The notes beneath the pieces are model-generated. The model worked only from the letters and a program-made list of their open reading frames with translations, ran no database searches and was not told where the DNA came from. A stretch of 64,000 bases of DNA from Carnobacterium alterfunditum DSM 5972 (GTDB lineage Bacteria; Bacillota; Bacilli; Lactobacillales; Carnobacteriaceae), in assembly GCF_000744115.1 (NCBI RefSeq), contig NZ_JQLG01000004.1, forward strand, positions 1,178,001 to 1,242,000. Reading direction: 5' to 3'. Positions 35,855-46,641 of the stretch are shown one piece after another. How positions within the stretch are numbered: the first letter of the stretch is position 1; every line of letters starts with the position of its first letter. A program made the translations under genes and the position numbers.

Positions 35855-36510
35855 TGAACTCCATACAAACCGTTTTTACACGGCCTAACGTATTATTCTT
35901 GTTAGATGGAATAAAGACCACTTTACTGATTTCTTTGTATGTAGTCATCCTTTCAATTGTCTTTGGAACACTCTTAGGATTGGTTAGAAATTATGAAAAG
36001 CAGTTTTTTGGGAAATTAGCTGGCTTTTACATCGAATTGTTCCGCAATACGCCATTGCTGTTATGGATGCTAGGTTGTGCTTTTCTGATTCCAGGTAGTA
36101 CAATATTAGTGAAGGCTTCTGTAGCACTGTTTCTTTATACAGCAGCGGTAGTAGCAGAAATTGTGCGTGGTGGATTAAACTCGATACCTAAAGGACAATT
36201 TGAAGCCGCTCATTCTCAAGGGTTCTCATTTTTTCAAACATTAGCGTATATTATTCTGCCGCAAACGTTCAAAAAAATTATTCCTTCCTTATTGTCACAA
36301 GTGATTACAACTATTAAAGATACATCATTTCTTGCTGGACTAGGAATTATGGAATTTACAAGAAGTGGTCAAGTGATTTTAGGAAAAGTAACGAAAACTT
36401 CTGAAGTGTTTTTGATTTATGGTTTCTTGGCGTTAATTTATTTTATTATTTGTTTTACACTATCTGTGTTAGTAAGAAGTTGGCATAAAAACAACTCTGA
36501 AAATGTCTAG
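35851..36510 (+). CDS. Amino acid ABC permease, second subunit
   Basis: Permease of 219 residues, partner of the preceding one. It has FYIELFRNTPLLLWMLGCAF and the EAA loop EAAHSQGFSFFQTLAYIILPQTFKK. As the last gene it is followed by a terminator at 36536-36567. Confidence 0.94.
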   Translation: MMNSIQTVFTRPNVLFLLDGIKTTLLISLYVVILSIVFGTLLGLVRNYEKQFFGKLAGFYIELFRNTPLLLWMLGCAFLIPGSTILVKASVALFLYTAAVVAEIVRGGLNSIPKGQFEAAHSQGFSFFQTLAYIILPQTFKKIIPSLLSQVITTIKDTSFLAGLGIMEFTRSGQVILGKVTKTSEVFLIYGFLALIYFIICFTLSVLVRSWHKNNSENV

Positions 36511-36535
36511 TTTGTTCATGCGTTTTAGAAGATAG

Positions 36536-36567
36536 AAAAAGCGGACTCGTTAATAGTCCGCTTTTTT
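36536..36567 (+). terminator. Terminator of amino acid ABC operon
   Basis: AAAAAGCGGACT / AGTCCGCTTTTTT hairpin; the A- and T-runs also allow use by the convergent DUF72 gene. Confidence 0.88.
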
Positions 36568-36584
36568 ATTTTGCACTAGGAAAA

Positions 36585-37439
36585 TTAAAAATCTTCCTCA
36601 AATAAATTTAATTCGGTTTGTTGTGGAGCAAGGTGGTCAAAAGTGAGCTCTAATTTTTTTTGTAATTGTTTTGCATTTTTAGCAGCATGTCCACCAGAGT
36701 TATTGTTGAAAATAACGGCGACTTCTTTTGAATCTTTTTCTAATTGATGAATAATTGATACAAACTCATCTAATTCAGCAGAACTATAATCGTAAAGCGT
36801 TCTTTTTTTTCGCCAATTTGGTCCGCTTGCATCCAACCAGCCTTCATAGTTTCGCCCATGTAAGCGAAATAATGTTAATTCTGCATGCGTTCCTTTGGGG
36901 ACTAAAGGAACACTATTCCCAGGAGTTTGAGGTTGATCAACAACTGTATGAATAAAGTTGTTTTTCGTTAAAAAGGCCAGGGTATTTTCTTTATTAGTAT
37001 CACTGAACCAACTGGAATGACGGAACTCAATAGCCACAGGCAGCTCACCCATAAACTGTCGTACTTTTCTTAAATACTGAACGTGTTCTGTCGTACAATC
37101 AAAATAAGGCGGAAACTGAAATAAAAAAGTTTTGATCCGACCGGCTGTGATCATAGGTTCGAAGGTAGCAATAAAATGATCGAACATCTGCTGCTCAGTC
37201 GGGAAAAATTTCACCCAGTTTTTGTGTAAAGTCATGGCTTGAAAAGCCTTTGGGATAAATTGAAAAGCAGCGGGTGTTTTTTCAATCCAGGATAAAATAT
37301 TTTTAGCAGGTGGAATGGCATAAAAGCTAGTGTCCAATTCTACAAATGGAAAATGAGAACTATAATCTTCCAATCGTTTAGATGTTCGAATAGTCAGTAA
37401 ATCATGATCAGACCAACCCGTTAGGCCAATAGAAATCAT
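36585..37439 (-). CDS. DUF72 (YecE-like) protein
   Basis: Protein of 284 residues with the DUF72 TIM-barrel-like fold. Markers: ISIGLTGWSDHD, FVELDTSFYAIPPAKNILSWIEKTP, FLFQFPPYFDC, VAIEFRHSSWF and the C-terminal VAVIFNNNSGGHAAKNAKQL. Function is unknown; the fold suggests nucleic acid or sugar-phosphate chemistry. It begins with ATG 37439 behind AGAAGG and is divergent from the HAD gene. Confidence 0.9.
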   Translation of the reverse strand: MISIGLTGWSDHDLLTIRTSKRLEDYSSHFPFVELDTSFYAIPPAKNILSWIEKTPAAFQFIPKAFQAMTLHKNWVKFFPTEQQMFDHFIATFEPMITAGRIKTFLFQFPPYFDCTTEHVQYLRKVRQFMGELPVAIEFRHSSWFSDTNKENTLAFLTKNNFIHTVVDQPQTPGNSVPLVPKGTHAELTLFRLHGRNYEGWLDASGPNWRKKRTLYDYSSAELDEFVSIIHQLEKDSKEVAVIFNNNSGGHAAKNAKQLQKKLELTFDHLAPQQTELNLFEEDF

Positions 37440-37549
37440 CAGAAAACCTTCTTTCTAGAGTCGTAAATAATTAGCCTTATTGTACCGCAACCGTTATTAT
37501 GAAAGAAAGCAAAAGGTTATTGTAATTTTACTGATTAAAACAGATAAAA

Positions 37550-37597
37550 TTAATAACAATTGAAATGTTTCACGCGAAACATTTCAATTGTTATTAA
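37550..37597. promoter_or_regulatory. parS-like site inside a 48-bp palindrome
   Basis: The core TGTTTCACGCGAAACA (37566-37581) differs by one base from TGTTTCACGTGAAACA, a form of the ParB/Spo0J parS site. The symmetry runs on through TTAATAACAATTGAAA and its complement, so 23 of 24 base pairs match over 48 bp. It lies between divergent genes and has no T-run, so it is not a terminator. Position near metG/veg/purR is in the origin region, where parS sites cluster. Confidence 0.6.
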
Positions 37598-37655
37598 TAC
37601 TATTGTTAAAAAAGTGGAAATAGTTAAATGAAAACAAATCAGAGGAGCCCTGGAG

Positions 37656-38495
37656 ATGTATAAACTTGTATTTTTTGATATTGATGGAACACTATTGACA
37701 GATAGAAAAAAGATGCCGGCTTCTGCTAAAAAAGCCATTCAACATTTAAAATTAAAAGGCATTATACCGGTTATTGCAACTGGAAGAGCGCCTTTTAGAA
37801 TTGATGAAATTTTAGCATCACTAGATATTCAAACACATATTACTTTAAATGGGCAATACGTGGTGTATGAAGGAGAAGTTATTCATCAAAATCCGTTATC
37901 GGTAGAATCTGTTAAACGATTAGCACTAGCTGCGGAAGCCAATAAGCAACAAATCGCCTTTTGTGGGAGTGATGAGATACTTGGGAATTCAATAGTCACG
38001 TTTGGGCAAAAAGGATTGTTGAAAAAAATGATCCAACAAGTTCCCATAGCACCTCCTAAAAAGGTGATGCAACTGGCTGCGCATTATGTTGGTTCATCCA
38101 AAAGAGTGAGGCCGATTTTGCCACATTATTATGAAAACCGCATCATTTATCAGTGCATTATCCACACAACAGAGAAATATGATGACTATTATAAAGAAGC
38201 TTTTCCAGATTGTCATTTTACAAGATGGAATCCTTATTCAGTAGACGTGATCTCAAAAGGGGTGTCTAAAGCGGTTGGGATACAAAAGCTGATTGAGCAT
38301 CTAGGGATCGATATGAGTGAAACAGTAGCGTTTGGAGATGGATTGAATGATATTGAAATGCTGCAAGCTGTTGGTATGGGGATAGCTATGGAAAATGGGC
38401 GTGTAGAATTAAAAAAAATTGCAAATGCTATTACAGCCTCTCCAGAAAATGATGGCATTTTAAAAGGTCTGCAAAGTTTGGATTTATTGCCTTAA
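37656..38495 (+). CDS. Cof-type HAD-IIB phosphatase
   Basis: HAD hydrolase of 279 residues. Motif I FFDIDGTLL (D8 and D10 in the usual DxD), motif II VIATGRAP, motif III lysine in DVISKGVSKAVGI and motif IV VAFGDGLNDIEML are all present; the C2-type cap (about residues 85-190) marks the Cof/YkrA subgroup. It probably dephosphorylates sugar phosphates or flavin/PLP compounds. ATG 37656 follows GAGGAG. Confidence 0.9.
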   Translation: MYKLVFFDIDGTLLTDRKKMPASAKKAIQHLKLKGIIPVIATGRAPFRIDEILASLDIQTHITLNGQYVVYEGEVIHQNPLSVESVKRLALAAEANKQQIAFCGSDEILGNSIVTFGQKGLLKKMIQQVPIAPPKKVMQLAAHYVGSSKRVRPILPHYYENRIIYQCIIHTTEKYDDYYKEAFPDCHFTRWNPYSVDVISKGVSKAVGIQKLIEHLGIDMSETVAFGDGLNDIEMLQAVGMGIAMENGRVELKKIANAITASPENDGILKGLQSLDLLP

Positions 38496-38678
38496 GAAGT
38501 CTTGAGGCTAACGAAAAAAACTTTGTTTAAGAAGTAAGAATTCATTCGGAATTTACTATTTTCAGTCATTTTCTATGGTATACTATTTCAGAAAGCTTTT
38601 GAGGAAAATCAATTTAAATAAAAAAGCAACCTACTCATTTGTTATCTAAACGTACCTTCTTTTCTAAAAGATGGTTAG

Positions 38679-40739
<2,061 letters not shown>

Positions 40740-40756
40740 AATCATATAAAACGAAT

Positions 40757-40784
40757 ACCCTGCTGGAAACTAATTTAGCAGGGT
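40757..40784 (+). terminator. Weak terminator after metG
   Basis: ACCCTGCT / AGCAGGGT stem with 12-base loop but only a short T stretch; it may attenuate rather than stop transcription into tatD. Confidence 0.55.
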
Positions 40785-40819
40785 GTTTCTGTTAATGAAG
40801 AAAAAGAAAGGGTGGTACT

Positions 40820-41587
40820 ATGTTATTTGATACGCATACGCATATTAATGCAGCAGAATTTGATAATGAGATTCCAGAAACCGTGCAACGTGCAATCGAA
40901 AATGACGTTACTAGAATGGCCGTTGTTGGATTTGACACTGAAACGATAAAAAAAACCTTAGCCTTAAGCAAAGAATATCAAGAAGTTTACAGTATTATTG
41001 GTTGGCATCCTACTGAAAGCTATTTGTACACTGAAGAAATTGAAGAAAAGTTGTATCAGCAATTGCAATTACCAAAAGTTGTGGCAATGGGCGAAATGGG
41101 TTTAGACTACCATTGGGATACTTCTCCAAAAGATGTCCAAAAGGATGTTTTTCATAGACAGATCCAAATCGCAAAAGAGTTAAAGATGCCTATCAGTATT
41201 CATATGAGAGATTCTATTGAAGATACCTATGAGCTGATGAAGAAAGAGCACGTTGAAGATATTGGCGGAATCATGCATAGCTTTAGTGGCGATGCATTAT
41301 GGATGGAACGTTTTTTAGATTTGGGAATGCATATTTCTGTAAGTGGCGTCATCACTTTTAAGAATGCTCCTGAAGTGAGAGAAGTAGCTAAAACGGCTCC
41401 TTTTGATAAATTATTGATTGAAACGGATGCTCCTTACTTGGCACCAATGCCATTCAGAGGCAAACGGAATGAACCGGCATATGTCAAATATGTAGCCGAA
41501 GAAGTAGCTAAACAAAGAGGCGTTAGTTATGAAGAAGTAGCTAAACAAACAATGCAAAATGCCAATCGTTTATTTAGGTTAGTTTAA
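40820..41587 (+). CDS. tatD: TatD-family metal-dependent DNase
   Basis: Hydrolase of 255 residues (YabD/TatD family), amidohydrolase barrel with DTHTHI (metal histidines at the N-terminus), GEMGLDYHWD, PISIHMRDS, MHSFSGD and ETDAPYLAP. Family members have 3'-5' DNase activity; D-aminoacyl-tRNA deacylase activity has also been reported for some. Stop and next start share a base (TAATG), coupling it to rnmV. Confidence 0.95.
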   Translation: MLFDTHTHINAAEFDNEIPETVQRAIENDVTRMAVVGFDTETIKKTLALSKEYQEVYSIIGWHPTESYLYTEEIEEKLYQQLQLPKVVAMGEMGLDYHWDTSPKDVQKDVFHRQIQIAKELKMPISIHMRDSIEDTYELMKKEHVEDIGGIMHSFSGDALWMERFLDLGMHISVSGVITFKNAPEVREVAKTAPFDKLLIETDAPYLAPMPFRGKRNEPAYVKYVAEEVAKQRGVSYEEVAKQTMQNANRLFRLV

Positions 41588-42153
41588 TGGAAAAAATAAA
41601 AGAAATTATTGTTGTTGAAGGACGCGATGATACAAGACGTATTTTGGAATCAGTTGAAGCAGATACGATTGAAACAAAAGGTTCAGCTATTGATGAAGAA
41701 ACATTAAAGCTGATAGAAAAAGCGTATGAAACAAGAGGCGTTATAGTCTTTACAGATCCAGATTTTCCTGGTGAAAAAATTCGGAAAATCATTTCCCAAG
41801 CCGTTCCAGGAGTGAAACATGCTTTTTTAACAAAAGCTGAGACTAGAGCAAAGGGTAAAGGCAGTTTGGGTATTGAACATGCTTCGCCTGAAGCGATACG
41901 TGCAGCGTTATCGAAATGCTACACCGAAACCATAGCTAAAGAGTCGCTCATCTCTCAAGAATTGTTAATGGATGCTGGTTTGATCATGGGACCAAATGCT
42001 CGAATGAGACGAACAAAATTGGGTGAGAAACTCAACATAGGTTACACTAATGGAAAGCAACTTCAAAAGAGATTGCAAATGTTTCAAATCTCGCCTGAAG
42101 AAGTTGTAACAGTGATGCAACAAATTTTGGAGGAAGAAAATGACAACGCATAA
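41587..42153 (+). CDS. rnmV: Ribonuclease M5
   Basis: Primase-like TOPRIM nuclease of 188 residues that makes the final 5S rRNA cuts. TOPRIM residues lie in VVEGRDDTRRI (E13) and VFTDPDFPGEKIR (DxD, near residue 57). It overlaps tatD by one base and rsmA by 14, so the three are probably translated together. Confidence 0.96.
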   Translation: MEKIKEIIVVEGRDDTRRILESVEADTIETKGSAIDEETLKLIEKAYETRGVIVFTDPDFPGEKIRKIISQAVPGVKHAFLTKAETRAKGKGSLGIEHASPEAIRAALSKCYTETIAKESLISQELLMDAGLIMGPNARMRRTKLGEKLNIGYTNGKQLQKRLQMFQISPEEVVTVMQQILEEENDNA

Positions 42154-43033
42154 AGATATAGCAACCCCATCAAGAACCAAAGAAATAATGGAGAAATACG
42201 GTTTCTCAGTAAAGAAGAGCTTAGGGCAGAATTTTATTGTGGATCCTAATATTTTAAGTAATATTGTAGCAGCATCAGATATAGATAAGAATACAAATGT
42301 TATTGAAGTTGGACCCGGTATCGGAGCACTGACCGAACATCTTGCAAGAGCAAGTAAGGAGGTTATTGCTTTTGAAATAGATAACCGTTTATTGCCAGTT
42401 TTAGCAGATACCCTTAGCCCTTATGATAATGTTTCTATTGTCCATAGCGACGTACTTAAGGTCAATTTACAACAAGCGTTACCTGAAATGATTGATTTAG
42501 ATGAACCTTTAGTCGTGGTGGCTAATTTACCTTACTATATTACAACACCTATTATTATGCATTTCTTGGAGACACCTGTTCGAATCGATGGATTAACGAT
42601 CATGATGCAAAAAGAAGTAGCTGAACGGATAACAGCTGCTCCAGGAAGCAAAGCCTATGGATCTTTATCTATAGCTATTCAATACCACATGAAAGCAGAA
42701 ATTGCTTTCATTGTCCCTAAAACAGTCTTTATACCACAGCCAAATGTTGATTCTGCTATCATTAAGCTAACCAGAAGAGCTACACCAAGTGTAACAGTCA
42801 AGAATGAAAAATCTTTTTTTTCGCTTGTTCGTTCGGCTTTTGTACAAAGACGTAAAACACTTTGGAATAATTTATTGATCAGATATGGCAAAGAGGATAG
42901 CACCAGAGAAAAACTTATCAAAGCCCTAGAAGTGGCAGGTATTGATCCGAAACGTCGTGGCGAAACACTGAGCTTGGAAGAATTTGCTCGTTTATCTGAT
43001 GCAATTGATGAAATTGTATTAGAAAAAGATTAA
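42140..43033 (+). CDS. rsmA: 16S rRNA dimethyladenosine transferase
   Basis: KsgA/RsmA of 297 residues, dimethylating two adjacent adenines near the 3' end of 16S rRNA. SAM site VIEVGPGIGALTEHL (near residue 55), catalytic NLPYYITTPII (near residue 132), and the QKEVAERITA segment are typical. ATG 42140 lies inside the end of rnmV with GGAGG just upstream. Confidence 0.97.
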   Translation: MTTHKDIATPSRTKEIMEKYGFSVKKSLGQNFIVDPNILSNIVAASDIDKNTNVIEVGPGIGALTEHLARASKEVIAFEIDNRLLPVLADTLSPYDNVSIVHSDVLKVNLQQALPEMIDLDEPLVVVANLPYYITTPIIMHFLETPVRIDGLTIMMQKEVAERITAAPGSKAYGSLSIAIQYHMKAEIAFIVPKTVFIPQPNVDSAIIKLTRRATPSVTVKNEKSFFSLVRSAFVQRRKTLWNNLLIRYGKEDSTREKLIKALEVAGIDPKRRGETLSLEEFARLSDAIDEIVLEKD

Positions 43034-43107
43034 TTGTTTTCGGAAATAAGCCTATGTATCAATGGTATCAAGAGATTAAAAAAAAGTTTATATGAGAGAA
43101 TTATTAT

Positions 43108-43136
43108 TTGTGCAAGCTGTTTTCTTATGGTATACT
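43108..43136 (+). promoter_or_regulatory. veg promoter
   Basis: TTGTGC (43108-43113), 17 bases, TATACT (43131-43136). A second TATGGTATACT occurs about 30 bases downstream and could be another -10 element. Confidence 0.6.
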
Positions 43137-43190
43137 TGTAAAATTTCACATAGTATGGTATACTCACACCAGATGAGTGAGGTGAATCTG

Positions 43191-43448
43191 ATGCCAAGTA
43201 CATTAGCAGACATTAAAGAGAGCTTAGATGATCATTTAGGTAAAAAGATTATGTTGACCGCGCAAGCTGGTCGAAAGAAAAAAACCGAACGTAAAGGTAT
43301 TTTAGCCGACACTTACCATTCAGTATTTGTGGTTGAGCTAGACCAAGAAGAAAATGCATTTGAACGTGTTTCATATAGTTACACAGATGTTTTAACTCAA
43401 TCCGTAGAAATTGAATATATTGGTGAAGAAAATCGTCAATTAGCTTAA
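43191..43448 (+). CDS. veg: Veg-family protein
   Basis: Small protein of 85 residues. [52 protein letters not shown] closely follows B. subtilis Veg, which is highly transcribed and reported to influence biofilm formation. ATG 43191 gives the family start and follows GTGAGGTG; an upstream in-frame ATG at 43092 overlaps the promoter. A terminator follows at 43482. Confidence 0.94.
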   Translation: MPSTLADIKESLDDHLGKKIMLTAQAGRKKKTERKGILADTYHSVFVVELDQEENAFERVSYSYTDVLTQSVEIEYIGEENRQLA

Positions 43449-43481
43449 ATCATAAAATTAAAATCAAATAGAACCAATTTT

Positions 43482-43509
43482 AACGAGCTATTGTAAGCTC
43501 GTTTTTTTT
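43482..43509 (+). terminator. Terminator after veg
   Basis: AACGAGCT / AGCTCGTT stem followed by eight T residues. Confidence 0.88.
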
Positions 43510-43599
43510 GTATAGACGCAAATAAACAGTGAAATATTTTTTTGGAAAATTTTATTAGAATGAAAATTGTATTAACGGCTCCTCGTACATAAAGAGAAG

Positions 43600-43631
43600 A
43601 GGTCTGAGGCATTTTTGTCTTGGACCTTTTT
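43600..43631 (+). terminator. Orphan terminator-like hairpin
   Basis: AGGTCTGAG pairs with CTTGGACCT (two G-T pairs) around a ten-base loop and is followed by five T residues. No open frame lies between it and the veg terminator, so it may end a short untranslated RNA or regulate ispE. Confidence 0.4.
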
Positions 43632-43836
43632 CTATTAGAAAAAGAAAATGCATTTTGAATAGATTAAAAGCCTAAAATAGCCCCATTATGGTGAATACTA
43701 CGAATTAGAGGCTATTAATTTAAACTTTTTATACTATTTAAGTTAAATTATGCCTTTCTTGCTTTTCAAATCTTTTCTTTTAGGCTAGTATGTTTTACAG
43801 ACAATAGAAAATATGCAGGAAAGGAGTGAAGTGTAA

Positions 43837-44688
43837 GTGGAGATAATAGAAAAGGCCCCGGCAAAAATTAATTTAAGCTTGGATGTGTTGTATAAAAGAG
43901 CAGATGGTTACCATGAAATGGAGATGGTAATGACTTCAATTGATTTGGCAGATCGTATAGTGTTAAAAACAATTGAAGAGGATCGAATCGTTATTCAATC
44001 AACGAATGGCTTTTTACCACTAGATCAAAGAAATCATGCGTACAAAGCAGCGAAACTTTTAAAAGAAACCTATCAGATCAAAAAAGGTGTCAATATAAGT
44101 ATTGAAAAAAAAATTCCAATTGCTGCTGGTCTAGCCGGTGGTAGTAGTGATGCGGCTGCTACATTAAGAGGACTTAATCGATTATGGCATTTGAACTTGA
44201 GCAATGATGAACTAGCTCTTCTAGGAGAACAAATTGGCTCGGATGTTCCCTACTGTATTTACGGTGGAACGGTCTATGCAACCGGGCGAGGAGAAAAAAT
44301 CAAACAAATTGATACCTTGCCACAATGTTGGGTAGTGCTGGTTAAACCTAAAAAAGGGATTTCAACCTGGACCATTTTTGAGAATCTGTCGTTTGAACAA
44401 CTAGTTCATCCCGAAACAAAAAAAATGTTAGCAGCTATTCAAGAAAAAAATTATATTCAAATGGCTAGCAGTACGGGTAATGCGTTAGAAACCGTATCTG
44501 CTATAAAACAACCAGATATTAAGCGCATCAAAAAAAAGATGCTCCAGTTTGGAGCGGATGCTGCTTTGATGAGTGGAAGCGGCCCTACAGTTTATGCTTT
44601 ATGTGAAAAATACTCAAAAGCTCAAAGAGTGTATAATGGTCTAAAAGGATTTTGTAATGAAGTTTACTTAGTGCGCACACTAAAGTAG
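43837..44688 (+). CDS. ispE: 4-diphosphocytidyl-2-C-methyl-D-erythritol kinase
   Basis: MEP-pathway kinase of 283 residues, GHMP superfamily. EKAPAKINLSLDVLYKRADGYHEMEMVM is the substrate end, PIAAGLAGGSSDAAATLRGLN the ATP loop (near residue 95), and ALMSGSGPTVYAL the third GHMP motif. GTG 43837 lies ten bases after AAAGGAG. Its position after veg is the B. subtilis order. Confidence 0.96.
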   Translation: MEIIEKAPAKINLSLDVLYKRADGYHEMEMVMTSIDLADRIVLKTIEEDRIVIQSTNGFLPLDQRNHAYKAAKLLKETYQIKKGVNISIEKKIPIAAGLAGGSSDAAATLRGLNRLWHLNLSNDELALLGEQIGSDVPYCIYGGTVYATGRGEKIKQIDTLPQCWVVLVKPKKGISTWTIFENLSFEQLVHPETKKMLAAIQEKNYIQMASSTGNALETVSAIKQPDIKRIKKKMLQFGADAALMSGSGPTVYALCEKYSKAQRVYNGLKGFCNEVYLVRTLK

Positions 44689-44705
44689 ACCAAAGAAGGT
44701 CATGC

Positions 44706-44741
44706 AAGGTGGGGACGAGGCAAAATTTTCGTCCCCACCTT
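44706..44741 (+). terminator. Hairpin after ispE
   Basis: Perfect 13-bp GC-rich stem AAGGTGGGGACGA / TCGTCCCCACCTT. The following stretch is AT-rich but not a clean T-run. Confidence 0.6.
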
Positions 44742-44865
44742 ATATATTTAGGTAATTATTCTAGAATAGACTTTAAAAATCCGTTTCGAATTTAAATTTT
44801 TTCTTTACATAGTCTTTTTTTCTTGACGGACATAGCAGATAATGATAAGCTACATAATGGATTTT

Positions 44866-44886
44866 AAATAGTAACGGTTACGATTT
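44866..44886. promoter_or_regulatory. Zur-type operator upstream of adcA
   Basis: 21-bp palindrome: AAATAGTAAC, one base, GTTACGATTT. It matches the Firmicute Zur box (AAATCGTAAT-N-ATTACGATTT) closely and has one mismatched pair. It lies 50 bp before the zinc transporter operon, so zinc-responsive repression is expected. No zur gene is in the window. Confidence 0.75.
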
Positions 44887-44935
44887 AGACGAAAGCAGTA
44901 GTTAAATAAAAAAATTAAAGGAGGATAAAAGTCCA

Positions 44936-45874
44936 ATGAATAGAAAAAAAAGAATTGGAGTGATATCTCTATTTTCCATCTTACTGATTGCAGCAGTAGG
45001 ATGTGGGAATCAAGAAGATACTCAGCCAAAATCAAATACATTAAAAGTTGTTACAACATTTTATCCAATGTATGATTTTACAAAAAATGTGGCTGGAGAC
45101 AAAGCAGAAATAACAATGTTGTTAGAAGCAGGTACAGATACACATGGTTATGAACCAAGTGCGAAAGAAGTTACGGCAATTTCAGATGCCGATGTTTTTA
45201 TATACAACAGTGAAGAAATGGAAGTTTGGGTCCCAAGCGTTTTAGACAGTATTGATACAGAAAATACGGTTGTGGTAAACGCTAGCGAAGGGATCTCTTT
45301 ATTGGAATCAACTGAAGATCCTGACGAGCATGAAGCAGAAGAACAGGATCATGAAGTAGATCCTCATATTTGGTTGGATCCTGTACTTGCTCAAGAAGAA
45401 GTTAGCAACATCAAAGCAGGTCTGATTGCTGCAGATCCAGAAAATAAAGACGTGTATGAAACAAATGCAATCGATTATAATGAAAAATTACAGGCCTTAG
45501 ATCAAGAATTTGAAATGGCATTTAGTGGAGCGACAAAACGTACGTTTGTGACTCAACATGCGGCTTTTGCCTATTTAGCTGATAGATATAACTTAGAACA
45601 AGTTTCGATTGCTGGGATTTCAACCGAACAAGAGCCAAGTCCAGCTAAGCTGGCTGAGCTACAAGATTATGTAAAAGAGAACGATATAAACTATATCTAT
45701 TATGCAGAAGCATCTTCTAGTCAAATTGCTGAAACATTGGCAAATGAAACGGGTACACAATTAGAAATATTAAATCCGGTTGAAGGTATTACGACAGAGG
45801 ATCAAGAAAAAGGGATCGATTATATTCAAGTAATGAAAAATAATCTTGCGGCTCTTCAAAAAAGTATCAATTAA
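44936..45874 (+). CDS. adcA: Zinc-binding lipoprotein of ABC importer
   Basis: Cluster A-I solute-binding protein of 312 residues. Lipobox AAVGC with C23. VVTTFYPMYDFTKNVAGDKAEITMLLEAGTDTHGYEPS is the family N-lobe with the first metal histidine, and an acidic/His loop (EDPDEHEAEEQDHEVDPHIWLDP, near residue 140) is the mark of zinc- rather than manganese-specific members. It is followed by ATPase and permease genes; the Zur-type box upstream agrees with zinc. Confidence 0.93.
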   Translation: MNRKKRIGVISLFSILLIAAVGCGNQEDTQPKSNTLKVVTTFYPMYDFTKNVAGDKAEITMLLEAGTDTHGYEPSAKEVTAISDADVFIYNSEEMEVWVPSVLDSIDTENTVVVNASEGISLLESTEDPDEHEAEEQDHEVDPHIWLDPVLAQEEVSNIKAGLIAADPENKDVYETNAIDYNEKLQALDQEFEMAFSGATKRTFVTQHAAFAYLADRYNLEQVSIAGISTEQEPSPAKLAELQDYVKENDINYIYYAEASSSQIAETLANETGTQLEILNPVEGITTEDQEKGIDYIQVMKNNLAALQKSIN

Positions 45875-45933
45875 AGCAACCTGAATTGGAGTAAAAGCTC
45901 TTTTCACTAGGTAAAAAGAAAGAAGGGATATCC

Positions 45934-46641
45934 ATGCATTACGTTGAAGTAAATGATTTATCTTTTTATTATGATGAAGAACCAGTATTAGAAAATATTT
46001 CGTTTACGGTCGATCCTGGTGAGTTTGTTATGCTAACAGGAGAAAATGGAGCCGCAAAATCAACCCTATTGCGCAATATTTTAGGGCTGCTTAAACCAAC
46101 TAAAGGAACAGCTAAAATTTCTGCTGTCAATAATAGAAATGAACCGTTGTCAATTGGCTACATTCCACAACAAGTAGCTTCTTTTAATGCGGGTTTTCCT
46201 AGTACAGTCTTGGAATTGGTTCGATCAGGCCGTTATCAAAGAGGGAAATGGTTTAAACGCTTAGATGCTGAAGATCATGAGCATGTTGAACGTGCATTGA
46301 AATCAGTAGGTATGTGGGATTTACGCCAAAAAAAAATTGGAGAACTTTCTGGAGGACAAAAGCAACGGATTTCATTAGCTCGTATTTTTGCAACAGATCC
46401 AGATTTGTTTGTTCTAGATGAACCTACTACCGGTATGGATCTAGAATCTAGAACCGATTTTTATGAATTGTTAAAGCACAACAGTGAGTTTCATGGCAAA
46501 GGCATTTTAATGGTAACGCATGATCATGAAGATATTAAAAACTATGCGGATAGGCACATTCGGCTTGTACGAAAGGAGGATTCCCCATGGAGATGTTTTT
46601 CTATGGATTCATGCAGCGAGCATTCCAAGCCGCATTCTTAA
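45934..46641 (+). CDS. adcC: Zinc ABC transporter ATPase
   Basis: ATPase of 235 residues. Walker A reads [11 protein letters not shown], with alanine for the usual second-last glycine, a variant also known in streptococcal AdcC. Signature [15 protein letters not shown] and Walker [13 protein letters not shown] are normal. The gene overlaps adcB by 55 bp in a different frame, so its last 18 residues are encoded within the adcB start region. Confidence 0.93.
   Translation: MHYVEVNDLSFYYDEEPVLENISFTVDPGEFVMLTGENGAAKSTLLRNILGLLKPTKGTAKISAVNNRNEPLSIGYIPQQVASFNAGFPSTVLELVRSGRYQRGKWFKRLDAEDHEHVERALKSVGMWDLRQKKIGELSGGQKQRISLARIFATDPDLFVLDEPTTGMDLESRTDFYELLKHNSEFHGKGILMVTHDHEDIKNYADRHIRLVRKEDSPWRCFSMDSCSEHSKPHS

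Larger units (their letters stand above)
43449..43836. other. Intergenic region veg-ispE
   Basis: Holds the veg terminator and an unassigned hairpin at 43600-43631. The rest, including the ispE leader, shows no gene. Confidence 0.6.

Noticed and set aside
37550-37597. Long hairpin as an intrinsic terminator
   Set aside because: The flanking genes are divergent and no T-run follows on either strand.
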